64,000 nt of DNA, taken from the NCBI GenBank assembly GCA_002102555.1, contig MCFL01000065.1, forward strand, positions 62,001 to 126,000, given 5' to 3'. The position numbers were made by a program, and so were the translations under genes. Origin of the DNA: Catenaria anguillulae PL171. Its lineage: Eukaryota; Blastocladiomycota; Blastocladiomycetes; Blastocladiales; Catenariaceae. The notes below the pieces were generated by a model. The model made no database searches. It had not been told where the DNA came from and saw only the letters and a program-made list of their open reading frames with translations. Of the stretch, positions 45,406 through 56,386 are shown one piece after another (within the stretch, counting starts at the first letter, position 1; every line of letters starts with the position of its first letter).

Positions 45406-48400
45406 ATGGGCAATCTTGATCCCTCTGCAGCATCGTCCACGGCCACCCAAAGCCAGACGCTGCTCAACCCAAATGCTCCCGTCAATACCGTAACCTTTTC
45501 CACTGCTGTTGCGTCCTCGTCGCCCGCCGGTGGCGGCGGCGGCTTCGCCGTTGGATCGAGCCATCATGAAGTGATTTCGTTACGATCCGCCGTGGATGGC
45601 AAGTCTTCGTATGTCCTCTTTTCCCTATCGCCCAATCTCCTTGTCTGCACTTGGCCATTGTGCCATCATCACCGATCTCGTGCCCGATGGTGGATTCTGA
45701 CTCTTTGACTCCCATGCTTGTGTGTGTCGTTTGCAGCATCGAGCATCTCATTACGATCCATGTCCAAGATTTATTTGACATTGCGTCCAACTCGGAGGTG
45801 ACAGCCGCCGAAATCCTCGCCGGCTTGCGCTACCTCATGGTGTACCGCATCAAGGGCGGCAAAATGCCGAGCCTCGACCACGACGTGATGCGCCGTCTTT
45901 GCGAATCGCTCTTGCTCAACATGGGCCACCGCACTTCAGGCCCGCTCACGGGCAAGCGCTTGACGCCCGAAGCCAACGAGGCGTTTTGCTTGTTTGTCGA
46001 GTTTATCGAGGAGGTGGAAGAATTTCGTCAAGCCGTGGCGGCCAAGCCCGCCGCCGATTTGCGTCATCATTTGCGCATTCACAAGCGTGTCAAGGCCAAT
46101 GTTGTTGGCGAAGAGGTCAGGATGTTGGCCGTCACCTTCCTCAAGATCGCGCCCCAGTTGTCGCCTCAGTTTTCGGATTGGCGCGATTTGGTGGTGGAGG
46201 AGGATCAAAAGGACGTTGAAAAGGTCTTGGCCGAGTTTGCCAATACCGAGGTGCCGTCCGTGGCACCCAGCAAGGAGCGCTTGTTTCCGCCTCCCGGTAT
46301 GTTCAACACCACCATCTCTTTCTTGTCTGACCCACTATTTGGTTGCATCTCATCTCACTGACATTTTTGCACCCATGGGTAGATTTGTACTTTGATCGCA
46401 CTGTGAAAAAGGTTCTCTACATGTTCAAAACCAACGCGGAAACCGGTCTCGAGTCCTCCATTGTTCCCGCCCTCACGGACCACTATGGCAAAAACGAACT
46501 CCCGCCGCCACCAAAGCCCTCGGCCCTCAAGATGCTCTGGGAGCAAATCACCGATTTCATGGTCCTGATCTTGATTCTCGTTGCCATTGTCAAGTTTGCG
46601 ACGGGCGACCCGGACCCGGCCTATGTCATCATGGTGGTGGTGGTCATGAATGTGGCAATTGGCTTTACCCAAGAGTACAAGGCAAACAAGGCCCTCGAAG
46701 CGCTCTCGTCCTTGTCGGTGCCCCGTGCGCGCGTGCTGCGTGACGGCAAGGTCGAGGATGTGGATGCCGGCATTCTGGTTCCGGGCGACGTGGTTGTGCT
46801 CGAGGAAGGCGATATGGTGCCCGCGGATTTACGTATTGTCGAGTCGGCCCAGTTGGAAATTGTCGAGGCATTGTTGACGGGTGAACCCATTGGTATTCTC
46901 AAGTCGCCCAATGCCATCAAGTCGAGTTCGCGCCGCATGCCGCTCGGTGATTGCAAGGGCAACGCATTCATGTCGACGCTCGTGTCCAAGGGCCGCGGTA
47001 AAGGTGTTGTTGTCCGAACTGGGTTGCGTACCGAGGTCGGCAAGATTGCGTCGGCCATTACTGCCCAGCCCGCCATGGTCACCCCGATTCAACGCAAGCT
47101 CGACATCTTGGGTAAGATCCTCGTACTTGTTTCGTTCCTCTTGTGTGCCCTGGTTGTTGGTGTGGGCCTCGCCTATGGTGAGAGCTTTGCCCGCATGATC
47201 AAGGTCGGTATTTCGCTTGCCGTGTCGGTTATTCCCGAAGGTCTCGTTGCCGTCGTCACTGTGACCATGGCCATTGGTGTGCGTCGCATGGCGCAGCAAT
47301 CGGCCATTGTGCGCAAGTTGCCCAGTGTCGAGACTTTGGGTAGCGTGACTGTCATTTGCTCTGACAAGACGGGTACATTGACCGAGGGCAAGATGGGTAC
47401 CGAAGAAGCTTGGACCGTGGATGGGACCGGATACGCGTTCTTGGAGTCGACCAAAATGGACCCCAGTCTTGGTGGTCTTGTGCTTCGCAGTGACGCCAAG
47501 CGCACGCCCCTGTCGCGCGACAAGGTGGCCCCGCTGATGCGTTTGACCATGTGCGTTGCATCCTTGTGCAACAACTCGGACGTGTCCAAGGACGAGACCA
47601 CGGGTCAGTGGCGCGCGCTGGGTGATTCGACTGAAGTGGCCATGGTCATTGCCACGCAAAAGCTCAACCTCGGCACTGCGCACTGGGCCGGTCAAGGGTG
47701 GAAGCGTGTTGGCGAGAATGCCTTTGATTCCGAGCGCAAGGTCATGAGTGTCGTTTACGATCATCAAGGCACCGGTGTCGTCCTGGCCAAGGGTGCGCCG
47801 GAGAATGTGCTCACCCGTTGCACGGGTGTCGTGACCGAGTACTCTGGGAACGGTGCTGATTTCAAGATCAAGCCTTTGGACGACGCCGCTATCGACCACA
47901 TTTCTCAAGCCGCTGCCGAGATGGCGTCCAAGGGATTGCGTGTGCTGGGTGTCGCCGTGCGCACGTGCCCGTTGGGTGCCGATGTGGACATTTCGACCCT
48001 CGAGTGCGAGTGGAACTTTGTCGGGTTGCTTGGTTTGATTGACCCACCTCGCCAAGGTGTTCGCGAGAGCGTTACCTCATGCAAACGTGCTGGAATCAAG
48101 GTTATCATGATTACTGGAGACCATATAGCCACGGCCGCGGCTGTGGCGACTCAGCTCGGTATTCTCGACCCGACAGACCCGACGCGCAACCGCGCAATCC
48201 GTGGTGCCGAACTCGACTTGCTCTCCGACGACCAAATCGCTGCCCTGCGCCCGTTCCCGTCAGTTTTTGCCCGTGTCTCCCCCGACAACAAGCTCAAGAT
48301 TGTGCAGGCCCTTCAAAAAGCCGGTCATTTGGCGGCCATGACCGGTGATGGTGTCAACGACGCCCCGGCCATCAAGGCCGCTGACGTGGGCGTGGCCATG

Positions 48401-49486
48401 GGCATTGCCGGTACCGAAATCACAAAGCAAGCCGCCGACGTTGTGCTCGCCAACGACAACTTCACTACCATTGTGGCCGCAGTTGCCGAGGGCCGCCGAG
48501 TATACGACAACATCCAAAAGTTTATTATTTACTTGCTGTCGTGTAACTCGGCCGAGATTTGGGTCATGCTCGCGTGTGCGTTTGCCAACAAGGATTTGCC
48601 CTTCACTGCCATGGTCATTTTGTACGCCAACATCATTGCCGATGTGCCGCCCGCCATGGCGATTGGTATCGAAAAGCCCGAAAAGGACATTATGGAACGT
48701 CCCCCGCGTGACCCCAAGGCCAAGGTGGTGGATTGGAAGGCGACCTTGTCCATTTTGGTCCAGAGTTTTTCCATGTCGGTGATCACGTTGGTGTTCTACC
48801 TTGTGCAATTACCCCCCGGTGTCAAGATCGAGGTGGACGCTGCCGGTAATGAGGTTTCCGTGCCGCCGGCCATTCTGCTCGCGCGTTCCGAGGCCTTTGC
48901 GCTGCTCACGACCATGCAGCTGTTCCAAGGCTTCATTTCCCGCTCGACGCACCAGTCCTTGTTCCGTGTCGGTTTGCTCGGCAATAAGTGGATGGTGGGC
49001 GGTGTCTTCGTGTCGTTCCTGGGCTTGTTGGCCGGTTTCTACATCAAGCCCCTCGCCGACTGGTTGGGTCTCGCTCCCTTGGACGGCATCATGTGGGCCA
49101 AGGTGCTCGGTGGTCTTGCGATTCATACGGTCATTACCGAGTTGCTCAAACTGCTTATCCGCAAGCGCGACAGCAAGGCCCAAGCTGCCCTTGAGCAACG
49201 CCAACGCTTGGCGGCGGTCGCCAATGGCGATGCCGAGGCCCAGCCACTTGACGGCACGGGTAACGAGACGGATAACGAGGACGAACACCCATCGTCGTCG
49301 GGCGCAACCACCACGGCTGCCAATGCCACGGGCACGGGCGCATCCACGTCGCCAGTCACCAAGCCTGTAGCCGCGCCCGCGACCTTGCTCAGCCCCCGCG
49401 GGTACGAGGAGGTGCCAACAAGTAATCCAGATGCAGATGCCCAGCGCGTTGCACTCGTTGCCGTGCCAGACTCGCCCAAGCAGTGA
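45406..49486 (+). CDS. P-type ATPase (type II, Ca2+/Na+-like) with N-terminal fusion
   Basis: A cation pump of the P2 group. Exons 45406-45608, 45737-46296 and 46383-49486 give 1288 residues with phases agreeing; the frame is clean. About residues 70-255 form a helical domain not found in ordinary type II pumps (IEHLITIHVQDLFDIASNSEV ... FSDWRDLVVEEDQKDVEKVL). The pump core follows: an ELPPPPKPSALKMLWEQITDF start resembling the cation-ATPase N-terminus, VEALLTGEPIG (TGEP where TGES is usual), VIPEGLVAVVTVTMA in M4, CSDKTGTLTEGKMG with the phosphorylated Asp, KGAPENVL, ITGDHIATA, GDGVNDAPAIKAADVG and M6 with ANIIADVPPAMAIGIE. PEGL and the M6 sequence fit the IIA/IID range; choosing SPCA-, SERCA- or ENA-type needs a tree. 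A Ser/Thr/Asp-rich soluble tail ends ALVAVPDSPKQ. Confidence 0.9.
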
Positions 49487-49965
49487 GCAAGTTTGCTTGG
49501 TTGGTCTTCATGCCTGAGTGAATACGCGTTGTTGTACTCTTTGTGATGTATACAATATGGCGTTTGTTGCGTTTCTTTCCACCCGTTTCCTTTTGCAATG
49601 GACAAACAAAATACATGCAGTGCCCTCATCCTGATTCAAGCCCTCATCGCTTCAATACGAATACGGACGGCCGGGGTATTCTATATGAGAAAGCACTTGT
49701 GGCTGAGCCATGCTAGGTCATCGATCAGGCGAATGGTATTGAATAAAGGAAGAATATGACAAGACCCATTCATTGCAAAAATGACGCCGACAATACCTGA
49801 GAATACCTGAGAATACCTGAGCCGTGCCTGATCCTCAATATGGTGAATACCAAGGAAGGAAGGAAGGAAGGAAAGAAACGGCAAGACCAAAGAGCGAAAA
49901 AGGAGTGGAGGGGGGGACTTCTGTTGTCTCTCGCCGGCGCCCAAGGAATCAACCCAAACCACAAC
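49487..49965. other. Intergenic region with short tandem repeats
   Basis: Holds three copies of an 11-bp unit (GAATACCTGA-like, about 49,789-49,819) and a GGAA microsatellite (about 49,853-49,873) just before the carotenoid oxygenase gene. No gene seen. Confidence 0.6.
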
Positions 49966-51993
49966 ATGCTGTCCTCTCGCACTGCCACTGCCACCATCGC
50001 ACTTGCCTTCCGCCGCAATCCTTCCCGTGCGACCATCATGACTCCAAGCTCACCCGCCGCTGCCTCAGACTGCCGCCCGCCCAACGCCATATATGCGACC
50101 AACGCGTCCACTGCGACTTGTGCGACCGCGCGCTTCCTGCCCGCCAGTGGATTCCAACCTATCCCTGAGGTCATCGAGCCCGTTGCGGTTGCCGTCAAGG
50201 GCACGCTCCCACCTTGGCTCGCTGGATCCCTTTACCGTCTGACCGCGTCCAAGTTCGACATCCCGCTTGTCGCACCAGCGGCGAATAGCGGTCTCGCCCA
50301 AACACAGTCTCCCGCGCCGGTGGTCAAGGCGATGCATTGGTTTGACGGGCTGAGCATGCTGCACAAGTACGAGCTGGACGGCAGTTCAAACACGGTCAAG
50401 TACCGATCGCGTGTCACGTCCAAGGACACGGAACAGCAGATTGTGGCCGACGGGTGCTTTAGCGGGTTCGGGCCGGCAGATCCGTGCCGTTCCTTGTACA
50501 AGCGAGTCATGTCTGCGTTTGTGAGTGCCGGGCCCGTGAGCGGCGCTGATGGAGCACCGTGCGTCCTCTTCTTGTTTCTCATGTCTGTGAACCGATGCCA
50601 TTGGATTACGTTTGACCTCGTTCAAACGTTAAAATCAGGAATATTAATGTGACGATTACCCCAACTGCAACGGTTGTTCCACCTTTAGCCCCTCGCCCGT
50701 CGCTCACAACAGATTCCGCCACGGAACGCATCGACTATCCTTACCTGATTGCGAAAACCGACTACAAGATCCTCCAACTCATTGACCCAGTCACTCTCAA
50801 CCCGCTCCCAATATCCTCTGCATCTGCCACCAACTCACCGACCCGCTTCAACTACACCGACCTGTCGCCCGACCTTGCCGGCGGCGTCACGTCGGCCGCT
50901 CACCACCACCAAGACCCAACCACGGGCGACTATTACCACTTCATGATCGACATCAAAGGTCCCAATACTCAACTTGTCGTCTTTTGCATTCCCGCACAAG
51001 CCTCACACGGTGCCAGCGCCACCAACGCGCGCGCCCGAGTCGTGGCACGCGTGCCCATTGGATTCGCGCCGTACATACATTCGTTTGCGGCCACGGCAGA
51101 TTACCTTGTGTTTATCCTGCAGCCGTACTATCTCGGGTGGTTGGGAATCAAGGGGCCATTGCGCCATCTTATCTCGACGCACTCACATGGAACCGAGTAA
51201 GGGACGAAGGGGTGGTGGTCAGCAAGCAATCGGGCAAGTGTGTGCGCTCGTTTGCGATACCCGAGGCCGTGTTTTTCTTTCACACGGTGAATGCGTGGCA
51301 AGTCCAAGAGGTGGGAGGCAAAGACGAGCAGGTGGTGGTGGATGTGGTGGCGTATGAGTCCCCCAGTTTGGTGTACAAGATGATGGTGGATCGTATGTCG
51401 CCCGAGTTGCGCGGGGTGCGCGAGCCCTGGCCGATGAACAGTTGCAGGATCAAGACTTGGGTGTCATCAAGCGGTTCACAATTCCACTGGCCGATGCCAC
51501 CGCTGCCACCGGTGCGGCTGGCCCAGAGCATGTCAAGTGCGAGCTTGTATCGCCCAAGGGAGTCGAGCTGCCGCGCATCAACCCATTGTACTTGACGCAC
51601 CCGACGCGATTTGTGTATTGTATGCTGCAGCATCTCGATGAGACGACGCGGCAGGCGCTGGATCCAGAGCGTGCGGCCACTGGGTTCATGCGCGCGATTT
51701 GCAAGGTGGATACGCATACCAAGTCGTTTGCGGGCGTGTGGACAGCGCCGGGATGTTATCCAGGCGAGCCCGTATTCATTCCGCGGCCGAGTGGAAATGG
51801 AGCGCGTACAGAAGAGGACGATGGCGTGGTGTTGACCATTGTACTGGATGCTATTCGGTCGGTGAGCTTCTTGCTCTTGTTGGATGGCAAGACGTTTGAG
51901 GAGGTGGCGAGGGCAGAGATTGAGGGGCCAATGCCGTTTGGGTTCCATGGCTCGTTTGTGGGAAATGTCAAGGAGATGGATGCTATCAATTGA
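49966..51993 (+). CDS. Carotenoid cleavage oxygenase (frame-disrupted)
   Basis: A non-haem iron dioxygenase of the RPE65/BCO/CCD family, which cuts carotenoids. Exon 1 is 49966-50558, then an intron (GTGCGT...TCAG) and exon 2 from 50639. The N-terminus may be a mitochondrial presequence (TIALAFRRNPSRATI). Family blocks: IEPVAVAVKGTLPPWLAGSLYR, AMHWFDGLSMLHKYEL, NINVTITP, TSAAHHHQDPTTGDYYHF (first iron His), YIHSFAATADYLVFILQPYY (second), AVFFFHTVNAWQ (third), INPLYLTHPTRFVY, GYPGEPVFIPRP-like segment near 51,760 and GFHGSFV at the C-terminus (fourth). Single-base frame changes near 51,170 and 51,420 break exon 2, though all four His survive on either side. Consensus error or decay cannot be separated here. 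Confidence 0.85.
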
Positions 51994-52505
51994 GTTGGGG
52001 GTCGTTGGGCAAAGTTCTGCCATATTCTTCCCAAAGGCATTTCTTGATTCTGTGTATTGTCGAGCCAGGTGAAACCACGGGTCCTGCCTGCTATGTATGA
52101 TGTTCTCCATCATGTCGAGCTCCACCGCCCAGGATCAAGCAAACGGATGTTGATTGGCAAGTCGCGGCGACGGATGGCGTGAACTTGGACGCACCAAACG
52201 GTTGGCAATTTGACCTCGAAAATTGATGGACACGATTGGTTTGAAGTAGTCGACTTTGGCGGCGGTTTGGATTACAACTTAGGCTTTTTGTCAGAACGGG
52301 TGGATTTCAGGTAGCCAACCCGTTGAGGTGCCATAGTGGTGGGGCAACTTGCGGGTGACGCGTTTGTGCTCTCAAGGCCGACGCAACGCTCAAACACTCG
52401 TGCCATTCACTTGTTCGGCTGCTTGGGCAAGTGGCATGGCACATGTTGTCTTGAGCAAACACAAGTACGCGGTCCACCCTCACACGGTGGAGGGCGTGTG
52501 TTCCA
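51994..52505. other. Intergenic region
   Basis: Between the carotenoid oxygenase stop and the hAT target duplication. No gene seen. Confidence 0.4.
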
Positions 52506-52779
52506 GACCCGACTAGGGTTCTGCAAACGACTCAGTCGAATATCGCACTCGACTTTACTAATGGATCGGAGTGCTATGAGCGAGTGCAACCCGAGTCGAT
52601 CGGCATGAGCAGTGAGTCGAGCACTCCAAGCAGCGCAAGGTGAGACTTGAGACCGACTCACCCACCACTCGATCAAGACTTGTGAGACAACTCGATACCG
52701 ACTTCCTCTTATGAAACCATGACTTTTCGCATTGTTATTACATTATTCAGTGATTGGCACAGTGCCCTGCACCCCCGGC

Positions 52780-53345
52780 CACACACTGTGTGCCTCGCCC
52801 TGCTCGCTAGCTCTCGAATCATTCATTGGCGGCGACGACCATCCTGCGGCCAAGCGGCAAAAGATTGGAACGGGCGACCCAGTCGCCGACGAAATTAACA
52901 AGTACTTGGCCGACGATTGTGTCAGGCTGGATCGGGAAATCCACAAGTGGTCGGCCGCCAACACCTCATACCCATTGATCCGCAAGGCCGCCCACGCCAT
53001 GCTCGCCATGCAAGCAACCTCGGTTCCGTCTGAGTCGCTCTTTTCGATCTGTACTATCATAACCGCGCCATGAACAAGGTCCGCAACCGCCCGCATGCGG
53101 AAACCTTTGGAGCGGCGCGTGTTGGTGACACCTTGGTCGCACGCTGATCTGGGGATCCTTCTCGACACGGATTTCGGCGCGCATTTGCAAAAATTGACTG
53201 TCGAGTTTATGTGCAAGGACAAGCTCTCGCACTTTGATTGGTCGTTGGGCGACTTGCCCAATCCTAGCACGGCGCCGCTTGAAACCGCAACCATGGACGA
53301 GTCCAGATCGGACAGCGGCGACAAGGATATGTGTTGTGTGAGACA
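52780..53345 (+). pseudogene. hAT transposase C-terminal dimerisation domain
   Basis: The block DEINKYLADDCVRLDREIHKWSA is followed by NTSYPLIRKAAHAMLAMQATSVPSESLFS, the signature of the hAT dimerisation domain (the usual form is ...W...N...YP.L...A...L.I.ATSVPSER.FS). The frame changes just after SLFS; NKVRNRPHAETFG follows in another frame, where the family has its R.RL.P..AE segment. The DDE catalytic core expected upstream is missing: the terminal repeat lies only ~250 bp to the left. It is a relic inside the element. Confidence 0.75.
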
Positions 53346-53581
53346 AGTGATGTTGATTGGACGCGCCGCAGCCTCATGGCTGTCTCACCTTTCCCACCTC
53401 TCGAGCTCTCTTCCCTTCATGTGTATAATTATTGCCCTGTATAGTATGGTGTGCGGGTGCGTGAGGTCAGGTACAAAACCTCCGGCGAGACCCCCACACC
53501 CCTCTCTCCTGCCCCGCTAATCGAGTGCCAGGCCGATTATATAATCCGTTCTAGTAGACCCTTCCGCATCTACAACAATAT

Positions 53582-53960
53582 GGAGCAGGGTGGTGGAGCG
53601 GATGCGTCTGAAACGGGAGAGATGGATGTTGAGGGGCAGGAGAGGTTAGCGCAAGAATCCGGTGACGGCGAGGGCGACGAGGGCGCCGCCAGCCGCAGGA
53701 GCCGGAATGGGTTGACCTCGAAGACAGCGAAAATGTCGGATACAACGTTGATGCAGTGGAAGACGTCAACGAGTGGGGCGCGTTGGAAAGGGAATGGGCG
53801 CATTCCCAGTCGCAAAATGAGTACTTCTTGTCGCTGTGTGTGTTTCTTTTGCCCTGGTCGTGTGCATTGTATTGTTCAGCTGTGACTTACCCTTTCTCCA
53901 TCCCAGTATCACTTTCAAACGTACAAATGTATGAATCTATTGAGATTTCGGCAATGTGAA
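53582..53960 (+). pseudogene. Acidic ORF inside the hAT element
   Basis: Starts MEQGGGADASETGEMDVEGQ and is rich in Glu, Gly and Asp; after one frame change near 53,700 it reads EWVDLEDSENVGYNVDAVED and ALEREWAHSQSQNE, followed by a possible intron (GTACTT...CCCAG) and a short basic end. It could be the acidic tail of the hAT transposase or a separate element protein. No recognised domain. Confidence 0.4.
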
Positions 53961-54179
53961 TGATGTGTTGGAACTTTATCAATCGTAAGCCCTCTGTAAA
54001 GCGCCAAACTTGGGCCAGGAGTGCGCACTTGGAGTGCGAGTCGAGTCGAGTCGAGTGCTGATGGAGTCGAGTTCAGGTGAGCGCACTCGCCTCGACTCTC
54101 GAGTGGGCCGAGTCGACTCCATGCACACTCCAAGCACGCTCACCCGACACTGAGTCGTTTGCAGAACCCTAGACCCGAC

Positions 54180-54929
54180 AGGCCTGCTTTATTTCCAACG
54201 TCCCCTCGCACGGAACGTCACATGAAACGTCTCACTGCAGTGCCGAAGTCAAGAGTCAGCTTGCGTCTCACTTGTCGTGCGCAGCGTTGAGTCGATGGAC
54301 TCGTCCGTCCCTAGCATATTTACATGGGTGCACGGCACAGGTTGACGTAAAGCGCAGGTTTGTTGAACGCTATGGATCTCAGCATGTCAAGGTGGCTCCC
54401 TGCCGGCAATGATGTTCCAGTCCTGGATGTGAGTCCTGGCCATGGACGAAGATGACACCCAAACCGAGACAGTTCTGCCAGGGCTGCCCTGGTGCAGCCT
54501 TGAGCAAGTCGTACTACTTGTAATGTCGATGCAATACTGCTGCATTTACGGGCTTGGCGTGTGGCTGCTCGGAATGGAACGTGAGGTCACTGATTCTCAA
54601 AAACACACTTGGCAACCTCCGAAAGGCATCAGGATCCGAGTCCACTGGCGGCGGGCAGCGATCGGCAAAGAAGGAAGTGATGTTAACCGCAACACGCTCG
54701 GTGACGGCCACGGTTACGGAAATGGACGCTGCGCACGTTCGCCGCCGGTGCCAACCTTTCATTTGCGCTCGGTGCAGCGCTCCCGTTAAGGTTCCAACCC
54801 TGGCCCTGAGGTGGGCAACAGCCTTCGGCGTATATACAAAAGGCCCGTGCCGCCCTGCCACCCTCGAATGCATGTGCATTGCATGCACTAATGGAGCGCA
54901 CTTCTGACAACGCACTGCACAACCTCACC
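54180..54929. other. Intergenic region
   Basis: Between the hAT element and the GPI-type protein gene. A TATATACAAAAG stretch (54,831-54,842), about 90 bp before the next ATG, may be its TATA element. No gene seen. Confidence 0.4.
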
Positions 54930-55742
54930 ATGCATCCGAGTTCCAGCAAACGGTCGGCCACTGCCGCCCGCTCAAGATGCGCATCCTCTCGGGTGCTGGC
55001 GGCTCGCAATAGCAGCATTCGCCGCTCATCAACTAGGCTCACGGGTGTGGTCTCTACCCTCGCGATCCTGCTCTTCACATTCACGCTGATTCCGAGCACC
55101 TCTGCCAGTACGCTTTGGTGACCACCCAGGTCATGACGTGTTCCGCATGAATGCTTTGCTCATGCAGAACGGCTCTGTCATCTTCACAGAGTGCTGTATC
55201 AACATCGACTCGCGCTCCGATGCCAACGCGCCGCAATCCTTCTCAGTCAAGGTCAGCGGCCGGGCCACCACCTTCTTCCCAAACAACAAGAAATACGACA
55301 TCCAAGCCGTCTTCCCGACAAACTATGCCCTGCAACCGCCCAAACCCGTCCTCCCACTCACCAAGCCCAATTGCACGCAATACGTTGCGCCCCCAACAAC
55401 AATCCAAACGGGTTTCGGTGCTCGTATGAGACGACGAATCCAGAGTTTGCGACAACCTTCTTTATCGAATGGAAAGTCATTGTGCCGCCGCCAATCAACC
55501 CGGACACGCCACAACCCAAGCCGGAGTTTCTCGAGTTTTGGGTTAATGGCGACATGAAGTGCGACCAGGAAACGTCGGTGGATAACTGTCCTGATCCGGC
55601 GACTGGCAAGCCGACCAACGCAACGAGCTCGGCCGCCGGGCGCCCGGCTGCGTTGATGGGCTCGAGCGAAGGAGGGTCCATGGGCAAGTGGATTGGCTTT
55701 GTTTCATTGGCATTGGCCGTTGCTGGAGGGTTATTCGTTTGA
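54930..55742 (+). CDS. Probable GPI-anchored secreted protein, unknown family
   Basis: The start gives a basic head and a hydrophobic segment (GVVSTLAILLFTFTLIPSTS), an N-terminal signal. A first intron (about 55,108-55,167, GTACGC...GCAG) leads to NGSVIFTECCINIDSRSDANAPQSFSVKVSGRATTFFPNNKK and PVLPLTKPNCTQYVAPPTT. After one frame change near 55,420 it continues CSYETTNPEFATTFFIEWKV, FLEFWVNGDMKCDQETSVDNCPDP and ends with a Ser/Gly stretch followed by KWIGFVSLALAVAGGLFV, a typical GPI attachment signal. Seven or so Cys suggest disulfides. The splice phase and the internal shift do not match cleanly, so at least one indel is present. Function unknown. Confidence 0.55.
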
Positions 55743-56386
55743 AGAAGCAGCACAGTTGAATGGTCGCGAGTTTTTGACAATCGACCCACGATGTGGGAAT
55801 CATCCTTCGCCTTTTGCACGCTCTTGTACCATTGCTCCCACTCGCATATTTTGTTCTGCATTGCTGGACCCCATTTTCCTATATACCATGTTTTTGTTCC
55901 ACGGGCAGGACTCCAAGTGAGATACGAAGCTGTTAAACTGGGTGACGTGACTCCCAGATCGCATCAAATATGTGTTAACAATTGGGCAAGTTCCTCAGAT
56001 CTCATCTATTTACAGAGCTACTGTTGCATGCATGTGTACTTGATAATGGCGGGCGGGCGTTTGAAAGCAAAGCAACAGCCGTGTGCCTGCGCATCTGTGG
56101 GCAGAATGATGATGTGGCGGGCTGTGTGCTGTTTTTGACCGATCTTGAGTGGACCTGGGTCTGCGTCTCGGATTGTTCAAGAAACCAAGTCGCTTGTACG
56201 CACGTCACAACAATGAAATTCGATACACTTTCCCGATCGATAAACGCTTGGCACTTGATGCACTTGGCGCACTTGGGTCGTTGACATGCCCACGTGGTTG
56301 CTCGATACCTTCATACACCGTGGCCCTTGCCCGCTCCTGAATCGCGAGAAATCCAATCACGTACGCGGACACTCTAGACGTGACTT
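55743..56386. other. Intergenic region upstream of TmcB copy 3
   Basis: Likely holds the TmcB copy 3 promoter. No gene or motif seen. Confidence 0.4.

Larger units (their letters stand above)
52514..54171 (+). mobile_element. hAT element, internally reduced
   Basis: A 1658-bp element with 23-bp perfect terminal inverted repeats (52514-52536 and 54149-54171; outer sequence TAGGGTTCTGCAAACGACTC) and an exact 8-bp target duplication, GACCCGAC (52506-52513 and 54172-54179). An 8-bp duplication and this type of end define hAT. Both subterminal regions (about 52,530-52,720 and 54,020-54,150) are crowded with GACTCG/CGAGT motifs in both orientations, the usual hAT transposase-binding array. Inside is only the C-terminal part of a transposase, so it is probably non-autonomous. 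Confidence 0.92.

Noticed and set aside
46829-48055. Long minus-strand open frame (408 codons)
   Set aside because: Antisense shadow of the P-type ATPase, whose plus-strand frame has DKTGT, TGD and GDGVND motifs.
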